From contig PLHW01000074.1 of the NCBI GenBank assembly GCA_003139095.1, positions 55,332 through 119,331 on the forward strand: a DNA stretch of 64,000 bases, in the 5' to 3' direction. Below, one piece after another: positions 42,903 through 50,947 of the stretch; within the stretch, counting starts at the first letter, position 1; each line of letters opens with the position of its first letter. The notes beneath the pieces were generated by a model. It saw only the letters and a list, made by a program, of their open reading frames with translations. It ran no database searches and was not told the origin of the DNA. The position numbers and the translations under genes were made by a program. This DNA is from Acidobacteriaceae bacterium (GTDB lineage: Bacteria; Acidobacteriota; Terriglobia; Terriglobales; Acidobacteriaceae).

Positions 42903-43850
42903 ATGGCATCTCGCGCCAGCTCCAACCCCGCGCGCAAGCGCACCCGCCCCGCCCGGCGCGGACATACCGACGGCCTGTCCCTCAAGCATCGCGACGGCTC
43001 CGAGTTAGTAATTATTACTGGCCTCAGCGGCTCCGGTAAGGCTTCCGCCCTCAAAGCCTTCGAGGATCTCGGTTACTACTGCGTCGATAACTTGCCCGTT
43101 GAACTTATTCCGCGCTTCGCCGAACTCGCGCTTCAATCTGGCGAGATCCCACGCACCGCGCTCGTCGTCGACGTCCGCGAAGGCTCGCAACTGGAAAAAC
43201 TGCCGGCCATCCTCAAGTCCATCAAGCGCATGCTCCCGACGCGCGTCATCTATCTTGAGGCCAGCGAATCCGTTTTGCTCCGTCGTTTCAGCGAGACGCG
43301 CCGCCCGCATCCCCTCGGCACAAGCACCCCCGTGCGTGCTTCTCTAAAAACTGAGCGCCGCCATCTTCGCGCCATCCGCGCTATCGCCGACCTCGTCATC
43401 GATACCTCCAAGTTCAACGTCCATGAGTTGCGTGCCCACCTCACCGACAGATTCCAGCACGCCTCCGGCGCCCAGCAGCGAATTCTCGTCTCCTGCGTCA
43501 GCTTTGGATTCAAGCATGGTGTGCCCGACGACGCCGACCTCATGTTTGACGTTCGCTTTCTGCCCAATCCCCATTTTGTCCCCGAGTTCCGCCCGCTTAC
43601 CGGCCGCCATCCCCGGGTCGCTCGCTATATCCGCTCGTTTCCGCAGACCAAGGAGTTCATCAGCCGCATCTCCGATCTCCTCGTGTACCTGCTACCGCAC
43701 TACATTCGCGAGGGGAAAAGTTATCTGACTATCAGCTTTGGCTGCACCGGGGGCCAGCATCGTTCCGTGATGATCGCGGAGGACGTGGGAAAACATCTGC
43801 GCAAGGCCGGATATAAAGTGAAGGTCGTGCATCGGGATAGTCCCCGCTAG
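42903..43850 (+). CDS. rapZ: RapZ/YvcJ-family nucleotide-binding protein
   Basis: 315 aa from the second ATG (a first ATG lies at 42894). The N-terminal P-loop is VIITGLSGSGKASALKAFED, with Ala-Ser where most ATPases have Ser/Thr-Ser/Thr directly after Lys; DLGYYCVDNLPVELI follows. The C-terminal domain has LVSCVSFGFKHGVP, DLMFDVRFLPNPHFVPEFRPLTG (only part of this is cited as the family motif) and GCTGGQHRSVMIAE. In E. coli RapZ targets a small RNA for degradation; function outside enterobacteria is less clear. TAAGAT overlaps the first ATG and suggests a leaderless start at the second. Confidence 0.92.
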   Translation: MASRASSNPARKRTRPARRGHTDGLSLKHRDGSELVIITGLSGSGKASALKAFEDLGYYCVDNLPVELIPRFAELALQSGEIPRTALVVDVREGSQLEKLPAILKSIKRMLPTRVIYLEASESVLLRRFSETRRPHPLGTSTPVRASLKTERRHLRAIRAIADLVIDTSKFNVHELRAHLTDRFQHASGAQQRILVSCVSFGFKHGVPDDADLMFDVRFLPNPHFVPEFRPLTGRHPRVARYIRSFPQTKEFISRISDLLVYLLPHYIREGKSYLTISFGCTGGQHRSVMIAEDVGKHLRKAGYKVKVVHRDSPR

Positions 43851-43892
43851 CTCCGGCCTCGCACTCAGCCTGTAGAATTAAACCTTAGACGC

Positions 43893-45770
43893 ATGGCAAC
43901 CACCACACTGGCGGGCTCAAACACTACCGACGCACCGGCAAAACCCCGCCAGCTTTCCCGCGTCCTGCGCTACCTCCTCCCTTACTCGTTGCCTTTTCTC
44001 GCTTCCGTAGTTCTCATGGCTCTGGTCGGACTGCTCGAAGCCTTCCGTCTTCTCCTCATCGGTCCCATTTTCGATAGCGTTCTCAATCCCCTGTCGCAGA
44101 GCAAGAATCTGCAACTGTTTAAGTTCCCGCACTCTAATCGAGGAGTTGAACTCCAGCAGATCGTCCCCTCGCATTTTCAAAACCCGTGGACGGCAGTCGC
44201 CTTCGCCCTCGTCACCGCCACCGTGCTCAAAGGAATCTTCGACTACGCCGGAACCTACCTCGTGAATTACGCCGGCTACGGCATGATCACCGACCTGCGC
44301 GACGATCTCTATAACGCCTACCTGCGCCGGTCCGCCGCCTTCTTCTCCCGCCACACCACCGGCACGCTCCTGTCCACCATCATCAACGACATCGAAAAAG
44401 TTCAGTTCGCGATGTCCACCGTGCTCTCCGAATTCCTCCAGCAATTCTTCACCTTTATCTTCACCGCCGTCGTCGTCATCCTGCTCGGCGGAAAGCTCGC
44501 CTGGGTCTTATTGCTCTTTGTTCCCGCAATTGTCTACTCGTCGCGAAAAATCGGCCGCCAGGTACGCCGCAAAACGCGCGGCGGCCAGGACAAACTCGCC
44601 GAAATCCAGAACATCCTCCACGAAACCATCACCGGCAACCGCATCGTCAAGGCCTTCAGCATGGAGCACTGGGAGATGCAGCGCTTCCGTGCCGCCGCCC
44701 GCCGACTCTTCCGCGCCAACCTCCGCCTGGTCGCCGCCTTCGCCATCAGCTCTCCTTTAATGGATATCCTCGGCTCCGTAGCCATCGCGCTCCTACTGCT
44801 TCTCGGCCGCGATCAGATTAACCACCACGTTTTCCAAGAGGGCACTTTTCTCGCTTTCATCATCGCCGTTTTCAAGCTCTACGATCCGGTCCGAAAATTC
44901 GCCCAATTCAACAACAATTTTCAGCAGGCCGTCGGCGCCTCCTCCGAAATCTTCCGCTTCATGGATATGGAAGATGAGGTCCGCGAAAAGCCCGGCGCAA
45001 AACGCCTCGGCAAATTTTCGCGCACCATTCGCTTTGACGACGTCGCCTTCTGCTATCGCAACGGCGATGACTCCCGCGACGTGCTGCACGGAATCAATCT
45101 CGAAGTGAAGGCCGGCGAGGTTCTCGCCGTGGTCGGATCGAGCGGCGCTGGCAAGAGCACTCTCGTCCACCTCATCCCTCGCTTTTTCGACGTAACCGGC
45201 GGCCGCATTCTGATCGACGACTACGACGTCTGCGACCTGACTCTCGCTTCCCTTCGTTCGCAGATCGGCATCGTCACCCAGGAAACTGTGCTTTTCAACG
45301 ACTCGCTCCGCAACAACATCGCCTACGGCCAGCCCCACGTCTCGGCCAAACTCGTCGAAGATGCCGCGCGCGCCGCCCACGCCCATGAATTTATTTCCGC
45401 GCTTCCCGAGGGCTACGATACTCTGATCGGCGAACGCGGCGTCCGCATCTCTGGCGGTGAGCGCCAGCGCATTGCTATTGCCCGTGCGATATTGAAAAAT
45501 GCTCCAATCCTCATTCTCGACGAAGCGACGTCTGCGCTCGACAGCGAATCCGAGTCGCTCGTTCAATCCGCACTGCAAAATTTAATGACTGGGCGTACTG
45601 TGTTTGTGATCGCGCATCGCCTCTCCACTGTTCGCGGAGCGGATCGCATCGTGGTGCTGGAAAACGGTACGATCAGCGAGATCGGCGCCCACGAGCAACT
45701 GATTCAGAGACTCGGTACCTATCGGCGGCTTTACGAATTGCAATTTGCTGAAGCGGAGCTGCCGAAATGA
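43893..45770 (+). CDS. ABC transporter, ATP-binding and permease (MsbA-like)
   Basis: 625 aa half-transporter. About six membrane helices (for example PYSLPFLASVVLMALVGLL) form an ABC_membrane domain to residue 350. The ATPase domain has Walker A VGSSGAGKSTLVHLI, Q-loop TQETVLFND, signature ISGGERQRIAIARAIL and Walker B ILILDEATSALDS, with switch His in VIAHRLSTVRGAD. The class exports lipids or drugs as homodimers; MsbA is the natural guess in a diderm but cannot be proved. TAGAAT at 43873 may be its -10. It follows rapZ closely. Confidence 0.92.
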   Translation: MATTTLAGSNTTDAPAKPRQLSRVLRYLLPYSLPFLASVVLMALVGLLEAFRLLLIGPIFDSVLNPLSQSKNLQLFKFPHSNRGVELQQIVPSHFQNPWTAVAFALVTATVLKGIFDYAGTYLVNYAGYGMITDLRDDLYNAYLRRSAAFFSRHTTGTLLSTIINDIEKVQFAMSTVLSEFLQQFFTFIFTAVVVILLGGKLAWVLLLFVPAIVYSSRKIGRQVRRKTRGGQDKLAEIQNILHETITGNRIVKAFSMEHWEMQRFRAAARRLFRANLRLVAAFAISSPLMDILGSVAIALLLLLGRDQINHHVFQEGTFLAFIIAVFKLYDPVRKFAQFNNNFQQAVGASSEIFRFMDMEDEVREKPGAKRLGKFSRTIRFDDVAFCYRNGDDSRDVLHGINLEVKAGEVLAVVGSSGAGKSTLVHLIPRFFDVTGGRILIDDYDVCDLTLASLRSQIGIVTQETVLFNDSLRNNIAYGQPHVSAKLVEDAARAAHAHEFISALPEGYDTLIGERGVRISGGERQRIAIARAILKNAPILILDEATSALDSESESLVQSALQNLMTGRTVFVIAHRLSTVRGADRIVVLENGTISEIGAHEQLIQRLGTYRRLYELQFAEAELPK

Positions 45771-45814
45771 TGAGCACGACTAATCGCTGACCGGCAAATA
45801 CAGGTTCGAAACCA

Positions 45815-46699
45815 ATGCCTCTTCGGTCCATGACGGGATATGCCCAGGTGCGGGGTCAGGCCAATGACCTGTCTTTTGCGCTCTCCCTCAAATCCGTCAA
45901 CCATCGTTTTCTCGATCTTCACTTCCGCCTTCCCTCCGATACCGACGCGCTCGAGATGAAGTTGCGCCGCCTGCTCAAAGAGAAAATGGTTCGGGGCCAC
46001 GTCGAAGTCACCCTCTCGTTGGAGTATTCCGGCGCCGGCGTTCTTGCGCTGAACCGTGATCTCATTGCCGGCTACGTCCAAGCCTTCCGCGTCGCTGCCC
46101 GGGAGTTCGGCATCTCAGGCGACCCCGACCTTAATGTCGCGCTCCGCATGCCCGGCGCCATGGATTCCGGCAAAGCGCGCTCCGGAGAAGAATTGGATGC
46201 GGCCGTCATCGCCTGCGTCGAAGAGGCCCTCCAGCGCCTCAATCAAATGCGCGAAGAAGAGGGCCGCGGCATCGAGCGCGAACTGCGCGAACGCATGATG
46301 CATCTCCGCGAGGCTGCCGGCGGAATCGAGGTCCACCGCAGCGCCATCCTGCGCACCTATGCCGACCGCCTCCAATCGCGCATGCGCGAGATGTTCGGTG
46401 CGCAAATCGATAAGGACCGCATTCTGCAAGAGGCCGCCGTCCTTGTCGACCGCAGCGATATTCAGGAAGAACTTGTCCGCCTCAACACTCACATCGATCA
46501 TTTCGTCGGCTTGCTGGGACAGGATGGGGAAGTCGGCAAGAAGATGGACTTTCTGCTCCAGGAAATGAACCGCGAGGCCAACACCCTGCTTTCCAAAACC
46601 TCCGGTCTCGCCGGCGAAGCGTTGAAAATCACCGAGGCAGGTCTTCTCATGAAATCGGAAATTGAAAAATCCCGCGAACAGGTGCAAAACGTGGAATGA
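45815..46699 (+). CDS. yicC: YicC/YloC-family endoribonuclease
   Basis: 294 aa. The N-terminus is MPLRSMTGYAQVRGQ, and KSVNHRFLDLHFRLP and GHVEVTLSLEYSG follow, all YicC_N marks. The C-terminal domain (DUF1732) contains EELVRLNTHIDHF and GKKMDFLLQEMNREANTL. YicC-family proteins were shown to be RNases acting on small RNAs and structured RNA. It overlaps gmk by four bases (ATGA), part of the conserved yicC-gmk-rpoZ order. Confidence 0.94.
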   Translation: MPLRSMTGYAQVRGQANDLSFALSLKSVNHRFLDLHFRLPSDTDALEMKLRRLLKEKMVRGHVEVTLSLEYSGAGVLALNRDLIAGYVQAFRVAAREFGISGDPDLNVALRMPGAMDSGKARSGEELDAAVIACVEEALQRLNQMREEEGRGIERELRERMMHLREAAGGIEVHRSAILRTYADRLQSRMREMFGAQIDKDRILQEAAVLVDRSDIQEELVRLNTHIDHFVGLLGQDGEVGKKMDFLLQEMNREANTLLSKTSGLAGEALKITEAGLLMKSEIEKSREQVQNVE

Positions 46700-47382
46700 G
46701 CATCGTCTACATTGTTTCCGCGCCGTCGGGGTCGGGCAAATCTACCCTGGTCAACGAACTCTTCAAAATGGTTCAGGGGCTCGACTTTTCCATCTCCTAC
46801 ACCACGCGCCCTCCCCGCGGCAGCGAGAAGAATGGCAAAGAGTACTTCTTCATCTCGCAGGCCGAGTTCGAGACCATGATTGCCGAGGATGAATTCCTCG
46901 AGCACGCCTGCGTCTTCGGAAATTACTACGGCACTGCCCGCCGCTTCCTGCGCGAGAGCCAGCAGCGCGGCCACGACCTGCTCCTCGATATCGATGTTCA
47001 GGGCGCGGCTCAGGTCAAGAAGAATTTGCCCGCGGCGGTCAGCATCTTTATTCTTCCGCCCGACCGCGACAAACTCGAATGGCGACTCCGCAATCGCGGC
47101 CTCGATTCCGAGGCCGTCATTCGCCGACGATTGGACACGGCCCGCCGGGAGATTGAGAATTACTCCAAATACGACTATATATTAGTAAATAACCTGCTCG
47201 AGCAGTCCGCCGACGAACTCAAGGCCATCGTGCTCGCCGAGCGACTGAAGCGCAGCGGGACAGTATCACAACCGAAGGAAGAGGCGCTGCTCTTGACCGC
47301 GCAAGCTTGTCAGCTCGACCGATCGCGCGATCGCGTGCTGCCCATTCTCGCTTCTTTCGGTGCTGTGCCCACTCGTAATTAA
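46696..47382 (+). CDS. gmk: guanylate kinase
   Basis: 228 aa. It phosphorylates GMP to GDP. P-loop IVSAPSGSGKSTLVNELF; GMP-binding SYTTRPPRGSEKNGKEYFF; DIDVQGAAQVKKNLP; lid RRRLDTARREIENYSKYDY. The tail of about 25 residues after ALTAQAC is longer than in most homologues and looks unstructured. Translationally coupled to yicC by ATGA overlap, followed by rpoZ. Confidence 0.96.
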   Translation: MSIVYIVSAPSGSGKSTLVNELFKMVQGLDFSISYTTRPPRGSEKNGKEYFFISQAEFETMIAEDEFLEHACVFGNYYGTARRFLRESQQRGHDLLLDIDVQGAAQVKKNLPAAVSIFILPPDRDKLEWRLRNRGLDSEAVIRRRLDTARREIENYSKYDYILVNNLLEQSADELKAIVLAERLKRSGTVSQPKEEALLLTAQACQLDRSRDRVLPILASFGAVPTRN

Positions 47383-47425
47383 TATTCTGAGCGGTCGAAT
47401 TGGATGGAATATCAGGGGAGAGTTT

Positions 47426-47665
47426 ATGAAGCTGATCGAAGGATTTGACAGCAATTACCGCTATATTCTCGTGGCGGCGCGGCGCGCTCGGCAACTCCAG
47501 GGTGGCGCCCCGCCCGTCATCGAAACCATCTCACGCAAGCCCTGCCGAATCGCGCAGGACGAAATCAAAGCGGGCAAGGTTAAGTGGATCATTCCCGAAT
47601 TGCCCAAGCTCGCATCGGAAGCCGCCAACGCCGAAATTGGCAAGGCATTCGCCGAAGACGCGTAG
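47426..47665 (+). CDS. rpoZ: RNA polymerase omega subunit
   Basis: 79 aa. It stabilises the beta' subunit. FDSNYRYILVAARRARQLQG contains the conserved R-x-Y-x-L-V-x-x-A-x-x-R-A pattern, followed by KPCRIAQDEIKAGKVKW. AGGGGAGAG precedes the ATG at 47426. The frame extends to 47360 but homologues start here. gmk is 43 bases upstream and coaBC 19 bases downstream, matching a widely conserved order. Confidence 0.94.
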   Translation: MKLIEGFDSNYRYILVAARRARQLQGGAPPVIETISRKPCRIAQDEIKAGKVKWIIPELPKLASEAANAEIGKAFAEDA

Positions 47666-47684
47666 AGAGGGCGCGCAGCCTCGC

Positions 47685-48926
47685 ATGAAAATCGCACTCG
47701 GCGTCTCCGGAGGAATTGCCGCCTACAAGTCGGCGGAGATCGTCCGCCTCCTTCAGGACCGCGGCATCCGCGTCCAGGTCGTCATGACCCGCGCCGCCCA
47801 GGAGTTCGTTCGTCCTCTTACCTTCGCCGCGCTCTCCGGAGAAAAAGTCATCACCGATTTGTTTGGCTCCGATGACTCGCAAGCCAACGTCGAGTCCGCC
47901 ATCGAGCACATTGCCATCGCGCAGGCGATCGACGCGCTCCTCGTCGCTCCCGCAACCGCCGACATTCTGGCAAAGTTTGCGCAGGGCATTGCCAACGATT
48001 TTCTTTCGACTCTTTACCTCGCCACCACCGCCCCCGTCATCGTCGCTCCCGCCATGAACGTCAACATGTGGAATCACGCTGCCACGCAATCGAATCTCGA
48101 AATCCTGCGTCAGCGCGGCGCTCGCATCGTCGATCCCGGCAGCGGCTACCTCGCCTGCGGTATGACCGGTGCCGGTCGCCTCGCCGAAAACGAAGCCATT
48201 GTCGCCGCCGTCCTCGAAGCCCTCGGTGTTTCCCAGGACCTCGCCGGGGAGACGGTCCTCGTCACCGCCGGCCCGACGCGCGAGAAGATCGATCCCGTGC
48301 GTTACCTCACCAATCGTTCCAGCGGACGCATGGGTTACGCCATCGCCGAAGCCGCCGTCCGGCGCGGTGCGCGCGTTCTCCTCGTCAGCGGTCCGGTTTC
48401 GATCGCGCCTCCGGGAGCCGCCGAGTTAATACGCGTTGAAAGCGCCGGCGAAATGCTTGCCGCCGTCTTGAAGCTTCTGCCCGAATGTACCGCCATCATC
48501 AAAACTGCAGCCGTCGCCGATTTCCGTCCCCGAATTGCCTCCGAGCAAAAAATCAAGCGCAAAGGGCCGGCCACGCTCGAACTCGAACCAACCACCGACA
48601 TCCTCGCCGAAATCGCGCAATACAAAAAATCGCACGCGGCTAATTCGCCTAATGCCAACTTCCCCATCGTGATCGGCTTTGCCGCCGAAACCGAAAACGT
48701 TCTCGAAAACGCCCGCAAGAAATTGTCCGCCAAATCCCTCGACGCCATCGTCGTCAACGACGTCTCCCGCGAAGGCGTCGGCTTCGACTCCGATCGCAAC
48801 GCGGTCACCATCATCTCCCACCACGAAGTCATCGAAGTTCCCGAAACTTCCAAGTGGGAGGTATCCCAGCGCGTCCTCGATCAAGTCGTAAAGCTGCGCC
48901 GGCATCGCACCTCGGCTGTCCGTTAG
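47685..48926 (+). CDS. coaBC: bifunctional phosphopantothenoylcysteine decarboxylase / synthetase
   Basis: 413 aa. Two steps of CoA synthesis. The CoaC half (residues 1-185) is a flavin-dependent decarboxylase: KIALGVSGGIAAYKSAEIV, APATADILAKFAQG, APAMNVNMW with the catalytic Asn, and YLACGMTGAGRL. The CoaB half (from about 190) has VTAGPTREKIDPVRYLTNRS, TAAVADFRP and KRKGPATLELEPTTDIL, the CTP-binding lysine region. Together with coaX elsewhere in the window, two more CoA genes are present. The frame is open to 47445, overlapping rpoZ, but homologues start at the chosen ATG. Confidence 0.96.
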   Translation: MKIALGVSGGIAAYKSAEIVRLLQDRGIRVQVVMTRAAQEFVRPLTFAALSGEKVITDLFGSDDSQANVESAIEHIAIAQAIDALLVAPATADILAKFAQGIANDFLSTLYLATTAPVIVAPAMNVNMWNHAATQSNLEILRQRGARIVDPGSGYLACGMTGAGRLAENEAIVAAVLEALGVSQDLAGETVLVTAGPTREKIDPVRYLTNRSSGRMGYAIAEAAVRRGARVLLVSGPVSIAPPGAAELIRVESAGEMLAAVLKLLPECTAIIKTAAVADFRPRIASEQKIKRKGPATLELEPTTDILAEIAQYKKSHAANSPNANFPIVIGFAAETENVLENARKKLSAKSLDAIVVNDVSREGVGFDSDRNAVTIISHHEVIEVPETSKWEVSQRVLDQVVKLRRHRTSAVR

Positions 48927-48933
48927 GAGAATC

Positions 48934-49596
48934 GTGAAAATCTCCTATGGAACGCTTATGCTTGTTCTGCCTATGCTACTCGCGGCGCAGCAGTCGCCTG
49001 TTCCCGTTGAAGATGAACCCCATCACCATCTCGTGCTGAAGAATGATTCCGTCATGGTCCTGCGCGTCAAACTTGCGCCCGGTGAAAGCACGTTGTTCCA
49101 CACCCACCTGCATGACCGCATGGCGATTTACTTGAGCAACACCACCGTCGCCATTCAAAAAGCCGGCGAGCCGGAAGCCCCGCCCGATGCGATGAAAGTA
49201 GGAGACGTAGTGTCTTCCGAGTCGAAGGGCCCATACACCCATCTCGTTCATAACGTCGGCGCTGTTGACTTTGAAGTGCTCGATGTAGAACTCCTTCACC
49301 GGCCCACAACTCCTCCAGGTCCCGCCGCCGCGAAGGTCGAAGCCGAGAATCCCAGCGCGCGCGTCTACAAGTGGACGCTGGCGCCCGGAACCACCTCCGC
49401 CATGCACACCCACGAGCGGCCCTATCTAATTATTTCGGCGACTCCGCTCCTGCTGAAGATGACCGACCCAGAAGGCAAATCGATGACGCACGAAGTGAAG
49501 CCGGGCGACTTTCATTGGATCGATGCCAAGGTCACGCACTCGCTGTCCAACGAAGGCACGACCGTGGGGGAGATTGTGGAGATTGAACTGAAGTAG
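48934..49596 (+). CDS. cupin-domain protein, secreted or periplasmic
   Basis: 220 aa from a GTG. A short signal-like segment (LMLVLPMLLAAQQ) precedes two cupin-like halves. The first has HHHLVLKNDSVMVLRVKLAP and TLFHTHLHDRM, the second TTSAMHTHERPYLIISATP, both with the His-x-His metal pattern. Bicupin proteins of this type are variously enzymes or sugar-binding proteins; the function is unknown. It stands only 7 bases after coaBC, an unusual insertion in an otherwise conserved order. A late Glu-rich end (GEIVEIELK) closes the second barrel. Confidence 0.8.
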   Translation: MKISYGTLMLVLPMLLAAQQSPVPVEDEPHHHLVLKNDSVMVLRVKLAPGESTLFHTHLHDRMAIYLSNTTVAIQKAGEPEAPPDAMKVGDVVSSESKGPYTHLVHNVGAVDFEVLDVELLHRPTTPPGPAAAKVEAENPSARVYKWTLAPGTTSAMHTHERPYLIISATPLLLKMTDPEGKSMTHEVKPGDFHWIDAKVTHSLSNEGTTVGEIVEIELK

Positions 49597-49668
49597 TCTT
49601 CGTGCGAAAACCAGCTTCGACTTTCCGCCGCAAGAATGTCCGCGCACATTTGTTATCCTTATCCCCGA

Positions 49669-50562
49669 ATGCCCCGTACCCTGGACCCTGATCTTCGCCG
49701 CGCCCTCGCCGCGCGCATCCGCTACTACCACGACATGGGCATATATGACTTTTACTGGCAGCCAGTGACCGAATCGCAGGAAGCACCGTCCATCAAGAAT
49801 GACGCATCGCCACTCGCCGATGCCGCAATCCATCCACCATCAGGAGATGAGATGACCCCACGCAAGGCCGCGGCCGTCGCGGCGTCGCGCGTTGTTGAAG
49901 AGAACATTTTCGAAGTGACTGCCGCGAAACCGGAGCAGGGCATCGACGACCCGATCAAGGCCCTCAAGCTCATCCGCGAAGATCTCGGCGACTGCACACG
50001 CTGTCCGCTGCACAAGCAGGGACGCAAGCAGATCGTCTTCGGCGTCGGCAATCCGCACGCCGAACTCATGTTCGTCGGCGAAGGCCCCGGCGCCGATGAA
50101 GATCAGCAGGGAGAGCCCTTCGTTGGACGTGCCGGTCAACTCCTCAACAACATGATCAAGGCCATGGGCATCGCGCGCGAAGATGTCTACATCGCAAACA
50201 TCGTAAAATGCCGCCCGCCCGGCAACCGCACGCCAGAGCGCGAAGAGTGCGAAACCTGCTCGCCCTTCCTCATGCGCCAAATCACCGCCATCAAACCGAA
50301 GATCATCGTTGCACTCGGCGCAACCGCCGCCAAAACCCTGCTCGCCATGAATTCCTCAATGGCCCAACTCCGCGGCCGCTTCTACGATTTCAAACCTGTA
50401 GGAGTGAGGAGCAACGATCCGAACTGGAATGGTTGCCAGTTGGCGGTCACGTATCATCCCGCATTTTTGCTCCGCGACCCGCGCCAAAAAGGCGAAGCCT
50501 GGAAAGATTTGCAAATGGTAATGAAGGAATTGGGAATGAAACCGCCGAACCCTGCCACGTAA
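49669..50562 (+). CDS. uracil-DNA glycosylase, family 4
   Basis: 297 aa. It excises uracil from DNA and contains an iron-sulfur cluster. Ligand cysteines are in [13 protein letters not shown] and later CRPPGN / CETCSPFL. The active-site block is [20 protein letters not shown], and [10 protein letters not shown] holds the family histidine. The N-terminal 95 residues before the first cysteine are unusual, with a low-complexity middle; other family-4 enzymes begin close to the first cysteine. It is in the coaBC-to-priA interval where such a gene is common. Confidence 0.92.
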   Translation: MPRTLDPDLRRALAARIRYYHDMGIYDFYWQPVTESQEAPSIKNDASPLADAAIHPPSGDEMTPRKAAAVAASRVVEENIFEVTAAKPEQGIDDPIKALKLIREDLGDCTRCPLHKQGRKQIVFGVGNPHAELMFVGEGPGADEDQQGEPFVGRAGQLLNNMIKAMGIAREDVYIANIVKCRPPGNRTPEREECETCSPFLMRQITAIKPKIIVALGATAAKTLLAMNSSMAQLRGRFYDFKPVGVRSNDPNWNGCQLAVTYHPAFLLRDPRQKGEAWKDLQMVMKELGMKPPNPAT

Positions 50563-50574
50563 GGCAAATCGCCA

Positions 50575-50892
50575 TCAGTTCGCGCCGGCAACTACAGCGC
50601 TGTAGTCACCCTTGCGCGGCCGAATCCCTTTGCCCACGCCGCTGCCCTCCGCAAGCCGCAGATCATAATCGTTCTGCAGATTCAGCCAGAACTGCGCGGG
50701 CAATCCGAAATACTTCCCCAGTCGAATGGCCGTGTCGGCGCGAATGGCCCGCTCTCCCCGCACGACTTCACAAATCTCAGGAAAATTCAGCGCCTTCGCC
50801 AGTTCATACCCGCTCACACTCATCGGCTCCATGAACTCGGTCTTAAGAATCTCTCCCGGATGCACCGCAAGTACCTTTCGCCTCTTGCCCAT
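50575..50892 (-). CDS. higA: HigA-family antitoxin, orphan
   Basis: 105 aa. An HTH domain of the HigA/VapI type: VHPGEILKTEFMEPMSVSG, YELAKALNFPEICEVVRGER and ADTAIRLGKYFGLPAQFWLN, the last phrase highly characteristic. AAGGAGG lies upstream of the ATG at 50892. The partner toxin gene higB would normally lie directly upstream in the same direction; here priA begins on the other strand 56 bases away, so no toxin is present. The C-terminus is extended by about 20 residues. It may be an orphan regulator. It overlaps neither neighbour. Confidence 0.9.
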   Translation of the reverse strand: MGKRRKVLAVHPGEILKTEFMEPMSVSGYELAKALNFPEICEVVRGERAIRADTAIRLGKYFGLPAQFWLNLQNDYDLRLAEGSGVGKGIRPRKGDYSAVVAGAN

Positions 50893-50947
50893 AATCACTC
50901 CTCCTTAAGTCTATTCGGAAATACGATAGGATTTCACCAGCCCACCC

